Part shown: one piece after another, positions 55,252 through 64,000 of the stretch
Numbering within the stretch: the stretch's first letter is position 1
How the letters are laid out: every line of letters starts with the position of its first letter
Assembly: GCF_005491705.1 (NCBI RefSeq)
Contig: NZ_CP028092.1
Location: forward strand, 3,534,001 to 3,598,000
Direction: 5' to 3'
DNA from: Pontibacter sp. SGAir0037
Lineage (GTDB): Bacteria > Bacteroidota > Bacteroidia > Cytophagales > Hymenobacteraceae
Length of the DNA stretch: 64,000 nucleotides
Translations under genes and position numbers: made by a program
Notes under the pieces: model-generated
The model's input: the letters and a program-made list of their open reading frames with translations, nothing else
Databases searched by the model: none
Told to the model about the DNA's origin: nothing

Positions 55252-58119
55252 TTAGATCAGCTTCACCGAAGTAGCTTTTCCTTTATAGTTAATTACTTTC
55301 AGGGGTTTAGCATCAAACTGAAGTTCCTTTGGCTGGTTCCGGCTTACATACACCACATTGAAAGTTCTGTTCTTCAGCATACCGGCAAACTCGCCCTGCT
55401 GCTTGCCGATGGTTAGTGTCTTGGCAGCGTCATTATAAGAGATCGGGATTTTGATAAACTTTCCATTCTCATAGTTGTAGTTGGTATTCTCATCTTCATA
55501 AAGCTCAAAGCTGCCATCTTTTCCGCCGTAGATATAAAGCGTAATCTGATCTGCTGGTTTTTGTGTGGTATATTCTATTTCAGGGCCAAAAGGGAGTATC
55601 GCTCCTGCCTTTACAAAAATGGGCATGCGCTCATACGGTGCAGCAGCATCTACTGTTTGCCCACCTTCCTGATAACTACCATCATAAAGATTATACCACC
55701 CTATATTGGCTGGCAGGTACACTTTTCTGCTGGTGGCATTTCTTTTATAAACAGGATTAATGAGCAGGCTCGGCCCAAACATAAATTGGTCACCGATATT
55801 CAACACATTCTTATCTGTATCAAAATCCATCACCAGTGCCCGCATCATAGTATAATCGTTATGGTATACCTGGCCTGCTAACGAATAAATATAAGGCATC
55901 AGGCGGTAGCGCAGTTTGTTGTAATACACGATAGACTGGTAAGCCTTGTGATCTTCAGGAGCGATGTTAAATACTTCGCGGTACGGATACTGGCCATGCG
56001 AACGGAACAAAGGTGTAAACGTGCCATACTGGTACCAGCGGGCATTCAGCTCACGCCACTCTTCCAAGGCATCACCTTTCGGGTCTGGCCGGTCATATTT
56101 ATCTTCAACAAAGAAACCCCCGATATCGGTTGTCCAGTAAGGCAGGCCCGACATGGAAAAGTTAAGCCCTCCCGGAATCTGACGCTCCAGTTCATCGAAA
56201 CGGGAAGCAATATCGCCACTCCATGTGGCGGCTCCATAACGCTGCAAACCACCAAAAGCGGAGCGTGTAAGAATAAATACACGATCGTTTGGATTCGTTT
56301 CACGCTGCCCTTCATAAATACCTTTTGCGTTCATCAGCGAATAAGCATTAAAATACTTATCTGCAGAACCCAGGTAAGTAGGATTCATCAATGCTTTTCG
56401 GTGTTCAATAGAAGCATTTGACAAAATATCCGGTTCGGTTGCATCCAGCCACCAGGCGTCTACTCCTTTGTTGTAAAGGTTTTTATTTAACACATCCCAA
56501 AACAACTCACGCCCTTCCGGATGATAAGCATCGTAAAAGGTAGACACATACCCTTGCCCAATCCAGTCTCTGATACCTTCGTTGATGCTTTGTTTATACA
56601 ACAACCCTTTGTCGTTGAAAAGCTTATAATTTGCGATGCCTTCATAAAACTTTGGCCACACCGAAATCATGAAGTGTGTGTTGTATTTATCGTGAAGTTC
56701 TCTGATCATCCCCTCCGGATTCGGGAAACGGGTTTCGTCAAACTGCTGGCTTCCCCACTGATCCTCTTTCCAGTAAGACCAGTCCAGAACAATATTATCC
56801 AGTCCGATCTTGCGCTTACGGAACTCCTGTACCGTACTCAGAATCTCATCCTGTGTTTTATAGCGCTCACGGCTTTGCCAAAAACCCATGGCCCACTTGG
56901 GCATAATCTGCGCATCACCTGTTAGCTGGCGGTAGCCGCTGATTACCTCATCCTTGTTTTGGCCATACACAAAATAGTAGTCGATTTCGTCGCCTGCTTC
57001 GGAGGCAAAAGAAAACCTGTTTTTGTCTTGCTCAGGCTGCGGTGCCAGGTAGCGTAGCGCCAGGTAAGACACACCGCCATCAGGATTCCATTCTATTTTA
57101 ACCGGGTGCTTTTGTCCCTTTTTAAGCTCATGTGTAAAAATATTTAAGCCGGGATTCCAAGCCTCACGCCATTTGTCAAGCAGCAGCTTGTTATCAATCC
57201 ATACTTTTATATAACCGGCAGCCGGCATCTGGAAGGTATGCTTGCCTGTTGCATCACTTTCAATGTAGCCTTCCCAGGTTACAAGTCCTCCTTGCAGCGC
57301 ATACCCATCTGGCAAGTTCTTCTGAGAACTGAGAAATTCATAGTCAATTTCTTTTTCCTGGCGAACAATAGGCGCTTTGCCGGATTTCTGATCAGACACA
57401 TAAGTAGCGGTTAAGCCCCCTGCTTTCTGGTCTTTGCCATACAACGTCAGCTTAGACAGTAGCTGATAAGGTCTTACATCACCAAACTTAGTAATAGAGT
57501 TATTATCCCATAAGAGGCCATAGTTTTTACTCGACATCATAAAAGGCACTACTGCTACGCCATTATACTGTGTCAGGTCCACCTGATAGCCTCTGTAGTT
57601 CATAATGCCGGCCTGATGCTGCCCCAGTCCATAAAAAGCTTCGTCAGGAGCCGCCTGAAAAGTTTTATGCAGCTGGTATGCCTGTTCCTGTCCAAATTGA
57701 GCAGGAGTAAAAACAGGCTTGCCATCGTAATTTTCCTGTAGCACCACCCGGCCATTCTTATCTGAAAATGTGATAGCGCCTGTATTACCATCCACCTTTA
57801 TAGTAAGGGCATTAGTAGTTAAAGTGAGGTTCTTGTTTTCTTCTTTCAGATCCCAGTCAGCTTTTTGCTTAGTGCCTGCCTTGTTGACAACCATCAAACT
57901 TGGTTGCAGTCTGTTAGTGACTTCTGTTGGCGTAGCAAGAACCTGCACTATCTTATCAGAAACTACTCGAAGCCTGAGGGTATGCGGATCTCCCGAATTA
58001 GTCTGCTCCAGCTTTACAACTATTCCATCATCGAGTTTTTGGTAGCTTAAAACTTTAGGGCTTCCCTGCACATACTGCGTTAACAGCAGGAGGAAACAAA
58101 GGGTGTTCACTATTTTCAT
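55252..58119 (-). CDS. Glycoside hydrolase family 31 with PA14 insertion (alpha-xylosidase-like)
   Basis: 955 residues from the ATG at 58117-58119 (MKIVNTLCFLLLLTQ, signal peptide). An N-terminal GH31 beta-sandwich (GLGQHQAGIMNYRG) is interrupted by a PA14-type domain (GYIESDATGKHTFQMPAAGYIKVW). The (beta/alpha)8 barrel follows: nucleophile D559 in WWLDATEPD and acid/base D636 in WSGDIASRF. C-terminal beta domains follow. A PA14 insert at this place is known from xyloglucan-active alpha-xylosidase Xyl31A of Cellvibrio japonicus, so alpha-xylosidase is favoured over alpha-glucosidase. It retains anomeric configuration. First gene of the DUF1080 operon; the shared operator lies 33-54 bp upstream of its start. 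Confidence 0.9.
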   Translation of the reverse strand: MKIVNTLCFLLLLTQYVQGSPKVLSYQKLDDGIVVKLEQTNSGDPHTLRLRVVSDKIVQVLATPTEVTNRLQPSLMVVNKAGTKQKADWDLKEENKNLTLTTNALTIKVDGNTGAITFSDKNGRVVLQENYDGKPVFTPAQFGQEQAYQLHKTFQAAPDEAFYGLGQHQAGIMNYRGYQVDLTQYNGVAVVPFMMSSKNYGLLWDNNSITKFGDVRPYQLLSKLTLYGKDQKAGGLTATYVSDQKSGKAPIVRQEKEIDYEFLSSQKNLPDGYALQGGLVTWEGYIESDATGKHTFQMPAAGYIKVWIDNKLLLDKWREAWNPGLNIFTHELKKGQKHPVKIEWNPDGGVSYLALRYLAPQPEQDKNRFSFASEAGDEIDYYFVYGQNKDEVISGYRQLTGDAQIMPKWAMGFWQSRERYKTQDEILSTVQEFRKRKIGLDNIVLDWSYWKEDQWGSQQFDETRFPNPEGMIRELHDKYNTHFMISVWPKFYEGIANYKLFNDKGLLYKQSINEGIRDWIGQGYVSTFYDAYHPEGRELFWDVLNKNLYNKGVDAWWLDATEPDILSNASIEHRKALMNPTYLGSADKYFNAYSLMNAKGIYEGQRETNPNDRVFILTRSAFGGLQRYGAATWSGDIASRFDELERQIPGGLNFSMSGLPYWTTDIGGFFVEDKYDRPDPKGDALEEWRELNARWYQYGTFTPLFRSHGQYPYREVFNIAPEDHKAYQSIVYYNKLRYRLMPYIYSLAGQVYHNDYTMMRALVMDFDTDKNVLNIGDQFMFGPSLLINPVYKRNATSRKVYLPANIGWYNLYDGSYQEGGQTVDAAAPYERMPIFVKAGAILPFGPEIEYTTQKPADQITLYIYGGKDGSFELYEDENTNYNYENGKFIKIPISYNDAAKTLTIGKQQGEFAGMLKNRTFNVVYVSRNQPKELQFDAKPLKVINYKGKATSVKLI

Positions 58120-58151
58120 ATGGCGCAAATTGTAAATTAACAATAAACTGC

Positions 58152-58173
58152 ACCTCGTGAGCAATCACTTATA
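58152..58173 (-). promoter_or_regulatory. Palindromic operator upstream of the GH31 operon
   Basis: Contains GTGAGCAATCAC; the 22-bp block is identical to that upstream of susC1 (40582-40603). It lies 33-54 bp before the GH31 start, so the 5' untranslated region must be short if it overlaps the promoter. Confidence 0.7.
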
Positions 58174-58525
58174 AAACTGCACACTAAGAGGAGTAATCAT
58201 GTACCTAAGGTAGAGCGTTATCAAATGAGGCAGGGGTATCAGATGTTTCTGTTATAGCTATCAAATGTTAAATAACAACTACAACAATATCAAATTTAAA
58301 GAAAAAGCAGCAAAGAAAAAGCGGGGCTAAAGCTCTATAATTGTTTTAGAAACACTTTATAAGTTAACATTTAACCTTTAAAGCTTAGCTTATTATACCT
58401 GCTAAATTGTATGTTTACGAGAAGGTCTAACTCGAAAAAAAGCATAAATCCGGGCAAGACACTGGGGTGCACTAAATTCAGTAAAGGTTTAATCTACTTT
58501 TTTGTTGAGGGTATTCATAGAATAA
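58174..58525. other. Spacer between the GH31 operon and the hybrid regulator
   Basis: About 350 bp carrying the direct repeat (58242-58271). The remainder (58280-58525) is AT-rich with no gene or RNA recognised. Confidence 0.5.
58242..58271 (-). promoter_or_regulatory. 22-bp-spaced direct repeat upstream of the GH31 operon (candidate AraC-type site)
   Basis: GATGTTTCTG and AATGTTAAA with ATG triplets at 58243 and 58265, 22 bp apart. It matches the susC1 and susC2 sites and lies 86 bp from the palindrome. Confidence 0.65.
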
Positions 58526-58553
58526 AGACAGCCTTGATTGCTCAAGGCTGTCT
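58526..58553 (-). terminator. Terminator after the hybrid regulator gene
   Basis: 12-bp perfect stem AGACAGCCTTGA/TCAAGGCTGTCT with a 4-nt loop, about 107 bp after the regulator stop, followed by TTTATTC on the minus strand. Confidence 0.78.
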
Positions 58554-58659
58554 AAATCATTTAAACCAAAATAACCTTACCTAATCTGATCAAGAGCTTA
58601 TGCAGCGCTCTTTTACAAAAGTAAGTAAATACTTACCCATAGTCAAGTATTCATGGCTT

Positions 58660-61600
58660 TTATTTCTGCCTGCTCTCTGCATACAGAGAAGGTAATACCT
58701 TATACTCTTCTTTAAAGTACTTGGTAAAGTACTTCCTGTTATTAAACCCAACCTTGTAAGCTACTTCTGCTACCGTTAGCTGGCTCTTCTCCAATAGCTG
58801 CGCTGCATGTTGTAACCTGATCTTGCGGATAAATTCAACAGGAGAACTACCAGTTAGCGAAAGAACCTTTTTATATAAATGAACCCTGCTCATGGCTAAT
58901 TCTTTACTGAGCATTTCCACAGAAAAATCAGGGTTCGCCAGATTGTCCTCCACTACTTTTATAGCCTTCTGAATAAGCTTGTCGTCTAAAGAAACGATTT
59001 CCACTTCGCTGGTCTGCACACTTATTTTCTTCTCCAGCACCTTCTGCAACATTTGCCTTTGGGTAATCAGGTTTCGGATTCGGCTTAGCAACAGCTCAAA
59101 GCTGAAGGGCTTTGTAACATAGTCATTCGCTCCGATGTTGAGCCCCTTTAGTTTTTGTTCTTCTCCTGAATGTGCGGTAAGCAGTACAAACGGAATGTGC
59201 GAAGTACGGGAATCGCCTTTTACCTTTTCACAAAGCTCTATTCCATTCAGTTCCGGCATCATCAGGTCGCTCACAATCAGATCCGGCATACAGGAAAGAG
59301 CCTTTTGCCAGCCTTCTTTACCATTTTGCGCTTCCACAATAGTAAAATGGGTGCCAAGGTTATCTTTCAGGTAAAACCGGAAATCTTCGTTATCCTCTAC
59401 AATCAGCACAATAGGCTTACTGTTCAGGTTTGCTACAGTCGCCTGCTTACGTGCTCCTGTCAATCCAAACTCATCCCTTTCACTTTCTGCAGTATCAGTT
59501 GCGGCTTCATCTGCTTCGATAGCCTCTAACGAAGCAGCTATCTCTCTTACCGGAATTGTTACTGTAAAACAGCTGCCTTTGCCCGGTTCACTGTCAACTT
59601 TTATGATACCGCCATGTATTTTCACAAATTCTGTTGTAATAGCCAACCCGATGCCGCTTCCCTGGTTAACCAGGTTACTTGGCACATCGTTTCGGAAGAA
59701 CCGTTCAAAGACCCGTTCGTGCAGGTTCTTAGGGATACCAATGCCTGTATCCTGCACTTTTATCTCAATCAATTTCAGGCCTTCCGAAGAGGAGTCGTTA
59801 TCGTAGCAATTTAAGTTTACGCTGATAGAACCCTTTTCAGGAGTAAATTTAAAGGCGTTTGACAATAGGTTAAACAGGATCTTCTCCAGTTTATCCATGT
59901 CAAAATAAGCCTGCAGGCGGTCTATATTGGCATGAAATACCAAAGAGATGTTTTTCTTCTCTGAAAGATCTGAAAAGGAATTAACAGACTCCTTAATAAA
60001 TTTAACAATATTTCCTTCCGACAGACTCAGATTAACATCTTCTACTTCCAGCTTTCTGAAATCCAGCAACTGATTCACCAGGTTCAGGAGCCTTTTTGCA
60101 TTGCGGTTCATCATCTGCAGCTGCTTTTGCTGTTCTGTGTTCTCAGAAATAGACAGCAGCTTTTCCAGCGGGGACAGAATAAGAGACAAAGGAGTTCTGA
60201 ATTCATGACTAATGTTGGTGAAGAACTTTATCTTCATCAGGTTCAGTTCCCGGGTTTGCTGCGCCTCCCTTCGCTCCTGCTCCAGCAAAAACTTAACTTT
60301 CGCTTTTTTCAGTTCAGCTTTTCTCACAGCCACCAGCAAAGCGACAGCAACAAGCACATACAGCACATAAGCGGTAGTAGTTTGCCAGAAAGGAGCCAGT
60401 ACGACAATCGTAAGAGTGGCACCCTCTGTATTCCAGACACCGTCATTGTTAGACGCCAATACCTTAAACTGATACTCGCCCGGGTCCAGGTTAGTGTAGG
60501 TCACTCTCCTGTTCTGGCTATCGGATGTGTGCCAATCTTTATCAAAGCCTTCTAATTTATACTTGTAGATATTCTTTTCGGAGTGGAAAAAGTTCAGAGC
60601 CGCAAACTCAATAGAAAAAACGTTCTCGTTATGCTCCAATGTTATGGATTCGGTATCGAAAAGCGATTTCTCCAGCTTTACCTTTCCGTTAACCTCTTTC
60701 CCAATTCCGATGCTTTTGTTAAACAATTGTAAATCGGTAAACACAACACGGGGCACCACTTCATTCTTCACAATCTGGTGCGGGTGAATAATATTCAACC
60801 CACTGGCTCCTCCAAACAACAACTCACCTTTACTGGTTTTAAAGGCTGCATTTTCGTTAAAGGCTTTCCCCTGCAGGCCATCCAGCTCATCATAATTTCT
60901 GAATTGAACAGTATAAGCCAGCGCGTCGCCTCCTACCCGGTCAACTACCACATGAGACAAGCCATTTAGCGTACTAACCCACAGATTATGTTTACTATCC
61001 TCCAGAATGGAAACAACAGTATTATTAGGAAGGCCATCTTTTATAGTAAAATGCCGGAAAGTATTGTCTTTCTCATTGTATAAATCCAGTCCCTCTGTAG
61101 TACCTATCCAGACATTATTTTTACTATCGCGGTAAATACTCATCACATGGTTGCTCACCAGACTGCCGGCCTGTTTTGCATCATGCGAAAAATAGAAGCT
61201 TTTGCCTGTGTATTTGTTAATTACATCTATACCATAGCCACCGCCTACCCACAGGTTCCCGTGCCTGTCTTCTGCCAAACTGGTAATATAGTTACAATGA
61301 ACAGAGTATTCGCCCGAGCCCACCATAGAATGCCTGAAGCCATCCAACTGTGGATCATAAAGCTCTAAACCACCATGCAAAGTGCCTGCCCACAGATTTC
61401 CTTTAGAATCTTCGAACAGCTCCCACACATTATCATCTGCCAAACTGTGCTTCTTCTTTAGGTCATTCTGATAATGTGTAAACGTTTTGCCATCAAACCT
61501 GTTAAGCCCACCCATGTAAGTGCCAATCCATAGCTGCTGTTTTTTATCGATAAGCAGGCTTACTACAATATCGCTACTTAAGCTGTTTGGATTACCCGGC

Positions 61601-62853
61601 TCGTGGGTATACCTGGTATATGCCCCACTGGCACGATCCATATAAAGAAGCCCGTTGCCATTTGTACCTATCCAAAGATTGCCTTTCTCATCTTCTACAA
61701 AGGCGTTTACATCGTCGTAAGGCAAGCTACTCTTATCCGAGGTCTGGTGCGCCAGGTGCTGGAACTTAATAATGTTCTGATGAAAAAAGTTAAGCCCCTT
61801 TTTAAAGGTGCCAATCCAGATAATGCCTTCCCCGTCTTTATAAAGCGTGTAGATACTGTTATGGGCAAGGCTGTTTTTTACCTCGTTGTTATGCAGCACA
61901 TATTCTACAGAGGAAGCCTTTTTATGGATAATATTAATGCCACCGTGGTCGGTACCAATCCAAATTTTTCCTTTGGCTCCCTCCACCACACCTCTTACAA
62001 TATCGTTGTTTAATTTAAGAGGTGTAGATCCTTTATGTATATGAGACAATTGCTTATGATTCTGCTCATATAGAAACACGCCTCCACCTGCGCCAGGCAA
62101 ATACACCCACAAATCATCATCGCTATCTATAGTTAAGGCATACGTTTGTAGTTGCTGATTATAGTTTGTATAGATTTTGTCGTTTCGTTCCAGCACTTTC
62201 AGTGTTTCACGATCCAGCTTTTCTAAAATACCATTGCTATGGATTATCCACACCTCTCCTTTAGACGTAATGCCTAAAGCAGAAACATAATTTGTGCTGA
62301 TAGAACTTTTTCCGGAGAAGGTATTTTTAATATTGATAGACCTTTTTGTCTTGGCGTTATACTTGGTAATTCCCTGTCCGGTACTAATAAACCAATAGTT
62401 GTCATCCTTATCCTTTACAATATCTTCTATATTAGCATCAGGCAAAGCATAACGCTTTATGTAAGCATTGTTATGGCGGCTAAAACTTTCTGTTTTTGGG
62501 TTATATACGCTAAACCCTTCGGAGGTTAATACCCATATCTCTCCCTCCGGCCCTTCGAACAGTTTTATAATATTGTTGCTAATAACAGAAGAAGAATCGT
62601 TGGAATCGTACCGGAATACCTTAAACTTATACCCATCGTACCTGTTCAGGCCAGATGCAGTGCCTACCCATAAAAAGCCCCTACTGTCTTTCAGGAAACA
62701 TTTTACCTGATTATTAGAAAGTCCTGCATTTATATCGAGGTGGGAAAAACGGTACTGCTGTGGCAATGCTGCCACAGTATGTGCTACCGTGGCAAACGTA
62801 CAGAATACCGCCAGTAAACACTTTATCCAGGTAAAGGTTATTTTTTCGCTCAT
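58660..62853 (-). CDS. Hybrid two-component system regulator (propeller sensor-kinase-receiver-AraC HTH)
   Basis: 1397 residues from the ATG at 62853 (MSEKITFTWIKCLLAVF); the frame is open to an ATG at 62943. After the signal comes a periplasmic sensor of about 14 propeller repeats (GFLWVGTASGLNRYDG, GNLWIGTNGNGLLYMD), then a Y_Y_Y domain (YKYKLEGFDKDWHT) and a transmembrane helix (AYVLYVLVAVALLVAV). The cytoplasmic part has HisKA (FTNISHEFRTPLSLILSPLEKL), HATPase (DTGIGIPKNLHERVFERFF), a receiver with Asp in PDLIVSDLMMPELNG, and a C-terminal AraC-type DNA-binding domain (GFNNRKYFTKYFKEEY). Such HTCS proteins bind a specific oligosaccharide and activate the adjacent PUL. It is the likely activator of the three operons that share the direct repeat. 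Confidence 0.95.
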   Translation of the reverse strand: MSEKITFTWIKCLLAVFCTFATVAHTVAALPQQYRFSHLDINAGLSNNQVKCFLKDSRGFLWVGTASGLNRYDGYKFKVFRYDSNDSSSVISNNIIKLFEGPEGEIWVLTSEGFSVYNPKTESFSRHNNAYIKRYALPDANIEDIVKDKDDNYWFISTGQGITKYNAKTKRSINIKNTFSGKSSISTNYVSALGITSKGEVWIIHSNGILEKLDRETLKVLERNDKIYTNYNQQLQTYALTIDSDDDLWVYLPGAGGGVFLYEQNHKQLSHIHKGSTPLKLNNDIVRGVVEGAKGKIWIGTDHGGINIIHKKASSVEYVLHNNEVKNSLAHNSIYTLYKDGEGIIWIGTFKKGLNFFHQNIIKFQHLAHQTSDKSSLPYDDVNAFVEDEKGNLWIGTNGNGLLYMDRASGAYTRYTHEPGNPNSLSSDIVVSLLIDKKQQLWIGTYMGGLNRFDGKTFTHYQNDLKKKHSLADDNVWELFEDSKGNLWAGTLHGGLELYDPQLDGFRHSMVGSGEYSVHCNYITSLAEDRHGNLWVGGGYGIDVINKYTGKSFYFSHDAKQAGSLVSNHVMSIYRDSKNNVWIGTTEGLDLYNEKDNTFRHFTIKDGLPNNTVVSILEDSKHNLWVSTLNGLSHVVVDRVGGDALAYTVQFRNYDELDGLQGKAFNENAAFKTSKGELLFGGASGLNIIHPHQIVKNEVVPRVVFTDLQLFNKSIGIGKEVNGKVKLEKSLFDTESITLEHNENVFSIEFAALNFFHSEKNIYKYKLEGFDKDWHTSDSQNRRVTYTNLDPGEYQFKVLASNNDGVWNTEGATLTIVVLAPFWQTTTAYVLYVLVAVALLVAVRKAELKKAKVKFLLEQERREAQQTRELNLMKIKFFTNISHEFRTPLSLILSPLEKLLSISENTEQQKQLQMMNRNAKRLLNLVNQLLDFRKLEVEDVNLSLSEGNIVKFIKESVNSFSDLSEKKNISLVFHANIDRLQAYFDMDKLEKILFNLLSNAFKFTPEKGSISVNLNCYDNDSSSEGLKLIEIKVQDTGIGIPKNLHERVFERFFRNDVPSNLVNQGSGIGLAITTEFVKIHGGIIKVDSEPGKGSCFTVTIPVREIAASLEAIEADEAATDTAESERDEFGLTGARKQATVANLNSKPIVLIVEDNEDFRFYLKDNLGTHFTIVEAQNGKEGWQKALSCMPDLIVSDLMMPELNGIELCEKVKGDSRTSHIPFVLLTAHSGEEQKLKGLNIGANDYVTKPFSFELLLSRIRNLITQRQMLQKVLEKKISVQTSEVEIVSLDDKLIQKAIKVVEDNLANPDFSVEMLSKELAMSRVHLYKKVLSLTGSSPVEFIRKIRLQHAAQLLEKSQLTVAEVAYKVGFNNRKYFTKYFKEEYKVLPSLYAESRQK

Positions 62854-63107
62854 GAAGCTTAGCATTATTGTTTGCCGAAGAACCACCGTAGCTGCCTTCA
62901 CTACTACTTGCCTATAACCAAGCAGATTCAGCAAATAATTCATTAATTAACAGGCAATATAAACATAATTAAGCAAATTTAATTTAAGAGAAAACTGGGA
63001 GTGGGTATACTGCACCATACCCTATGCTGCTGATTATATACAGAACGGATGGCTTATTGCCGATAACTATATATATTTATGTCAAGCATTTATTTAAACT
63101 GAATTTT

Positions 63108-63632
63108 ATGCCTGCTCCCGAAGCCCCCATTGTGTTTGAAACCTCCATAAACAGGTTGGAATACCTGGTTGGCATGCATTACCTGGAGGTACCACAGCCT
63201 GTTGTGCAGCAATTAGGAGGAAAACTAAAGGTAAGGCTGCTCTGCACCGTAAATAATCAGCTTACCTTTCAGTGCGGCTTAATGGCTTTGGGTAATGGCA
63301 GCGCCTACATCAGCCTGAATACAAAAAGGCTAAAGCAACTAAAGCTGAAAGCAGGCGACAAGGCAGTAGTGGCATTAGCTAAAGATGAAAGCAAGTATGG
63401 CATGGAAATACCAGAAGAACTGGCAGAGCTACTTCAGCAGGATGATGAAGGCAACAAGCGATTCAACCTGTTAACTCCAGGTAAGCAAAGGTATATAATA
63501 CATTATGTTGCTTCTGTAAAAAGCAGCCAATTACGCATAGACAGAGCTATACTCTTAATAAAGAACCTCAAAAAGCTGCCCGTAGGTAATGAGTCGTTCA
63601 GGGCTATGCTCGGCCTTCCGGAAAGAGTTTAA
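63108..63632 (+). CDS. YdeI/OmpD-associated family protein with DUF1905 domain
   Basis: 174 residues from the ATG at 63108 (MPAPEAPIVFETSINRLEYL); the longer open frame upstream has no support. An N-terminal DUF1905 beta-barrel (LGGKLKVRLLCTVNNQLTFQCGLMALGNGSAYISLN, LKAGDKAVVALAKDES) is followed by the C-terminal YdeI helical segment (LTPGKQRYIIHYVASVKSSQLRIDRAILLIKNL). The family is common in Bacteroidota and soil bacteria; function is poorly known. Divergent from the hybrid regulator and convergent with the glycosylase gene. Confidence 0.85.
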   Translation: MPAPEAPIVFETSINRLEYLVGMHYLEVPQPVVQQLGGKLKVRLLCTVNNQLTFQCGLMALGNGSAYISLNTKRLKQLKLKAGDKAVVALAKDESKYGMEIPEELAELLQQDDEGNKRFNLLTPGKQRYIIHYVASVKSSQLRIDRAILLIKNLKKLPVGNESFRAMLGLPERV

Positions 63633-63636
63633 GCTC

Positions 63637-64000
63637 CTATTTCTTTCTACTTACCCACGGATTCCCTTTTAGCCAGAACCGCCAGGGCAGTAAGGCATCT
63701 TCTCCGGCATAGTCTATTCCAATTCTCGGACCTTCAGCAATGTTCTCTTCAGGTATAATTACTTTCTTATCTTCCAGCCAGATAGTCTCACCTGTCAGGT
63801 CTGCTCCGTAAAGCCTTTTATCTATACCCAGTGCAATACTCATCACTCCTGGCCCTGCAGTAAGATTAGGTTTTACGGCGGGCATTTTCCGCCGCAGCAG
63901 CATTTCCGCTACCCCGGTTTCGGGCGCAATGGCTCTAACCAGCACTGCATCGGCCTTTCCTTCTATGTTGGTTATAATGTTAAACAAATGGTAAATGCCA
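63637..64000 (-). CDS. DNA-3-methyladenine glycosylase (partial, C-terminal part)
   Basis: Removes 3-methyladenine and related alkylated purines in base-excision repair (AAG/MPG family). The visible 121 codons include GIYHLFNIITN at the window edge, ADAVLVRAIAPETG, LTAGPGVMSIALGID, and the C-terminal GIDYAGEDALLPWRFWL. The reading frame stays open to 64000, so the start lies outside the window. Its stop is 4 bp from that of the YdeI-like gene on the other strand. Confidence 0.93.
   Translation of the reverse strand, partial: GIYHLFNIITNIEGKADAVLVRAIAPETGVAEMLLRRKMPAVKPNLTAGPGVMSIALGIDKRLYGADLTGETIWLEDKKVIIPEENIAEGPRIGIDYAGEDALLPWRFWLKGNPWVSRKK

Noticed and set aside
55948..56421. 157-codon plus-strand open frame inside the GH31 gene
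   Set aside because: Antisense to the catalytic barrel with its conserved motifs; no independent support.

Overview
The window is chromosomal DNA of a Bacteroidota bacterium, most likely Cytophagales (Hymenobacteraceae, Pontibacter-like). The basis is the tRNA-tuf-tRNA-secE-nusG-rplKAJL-rpoBC order, SusC/SusD pairs, a hybrid two-component regulator of polysaccharide utilisation, lipoproteins with acidic residues after the lipobox cysteine, and promoter boxes of the Bacteroidota TAnnTTTG type. The genus is inferred from general resemblance only.

Region 1 (1-10114, all minus strand) is the transcription/translation core: tRNA-Tyr, tRNA-Gly, tRNA-Thr, tuf, tRNA-Trp, secE, nusG, rplK, rplA, rplJ, rplL, rpoB and the 5' part of rpoC. 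Region 2 (10262-17975) holds housekeeping genes: an M1 aminopeptidase lipoprotein, a biotinyl-domain protein, pyrH, frr, a small S74-type protein, and a minus-strand operon of ECF sigma factor, zinc-type anti-sigma factor, gmk and nadD. Region 3 (18493-22238) is a propeller-sensor histidine kinase with its LytTR response regulator. Region 4 (22488-28182) is a surface-glycan cluster: a DegT/DnrJ-type aminotransferase, a NeuD-like acyltransferase and four glycosyltransferases, visibly AT-rich in the middle. Region 5 (28362-32409) holds ahcY, a DUF4397 lipoprotein, a THUMP-like methyltransferase and two small hydrophilic proteins.

Region 6 (32516-62853, all minus strand) is a large glycan-utilisation region. 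Locus 1 is susC-susD-IPT lipoprotein, followed across a terminator by a GH9 glycanase. Locus 2 is susC-susD-two IPT glycan-binding lipoproteins, one with six IPT repeats. Upstream lies an operon of a GH31 alpha-glycosidase with a PA14 insert, a DUF1080-PA14 protein, a propeller dehydrogenase-like protein fused to cytochrome c, and a second DUF1080 protein. A hybrid two-component/AraC regulator lies above it. The upstream regions of susC1, susC2 and the GH31 operon share a bipartite element: a GTGA-N4-TCAC palindrome and, 85-88 bp further upstream, an ATGTT direct repeat with exactly 22-bp spacing. I infer one regulon controlled by the hybrid regulator plus a second factor. DUF1080 proteins next to a cytochrome-linked dehydrogenase suggest oxidative (3-keto-glycoside) breakdown beside conventional hydrolysis; this is the strongest candidate for an unusual system here.

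Region 7 (63108-64000) holds a YdeI/DUF1905 protein and the 3' part of a 3-methyladenine DNA glycosylase gene cut by the window edge. No rRNA, CRISPR array, insertion sequence or prophage was seen.
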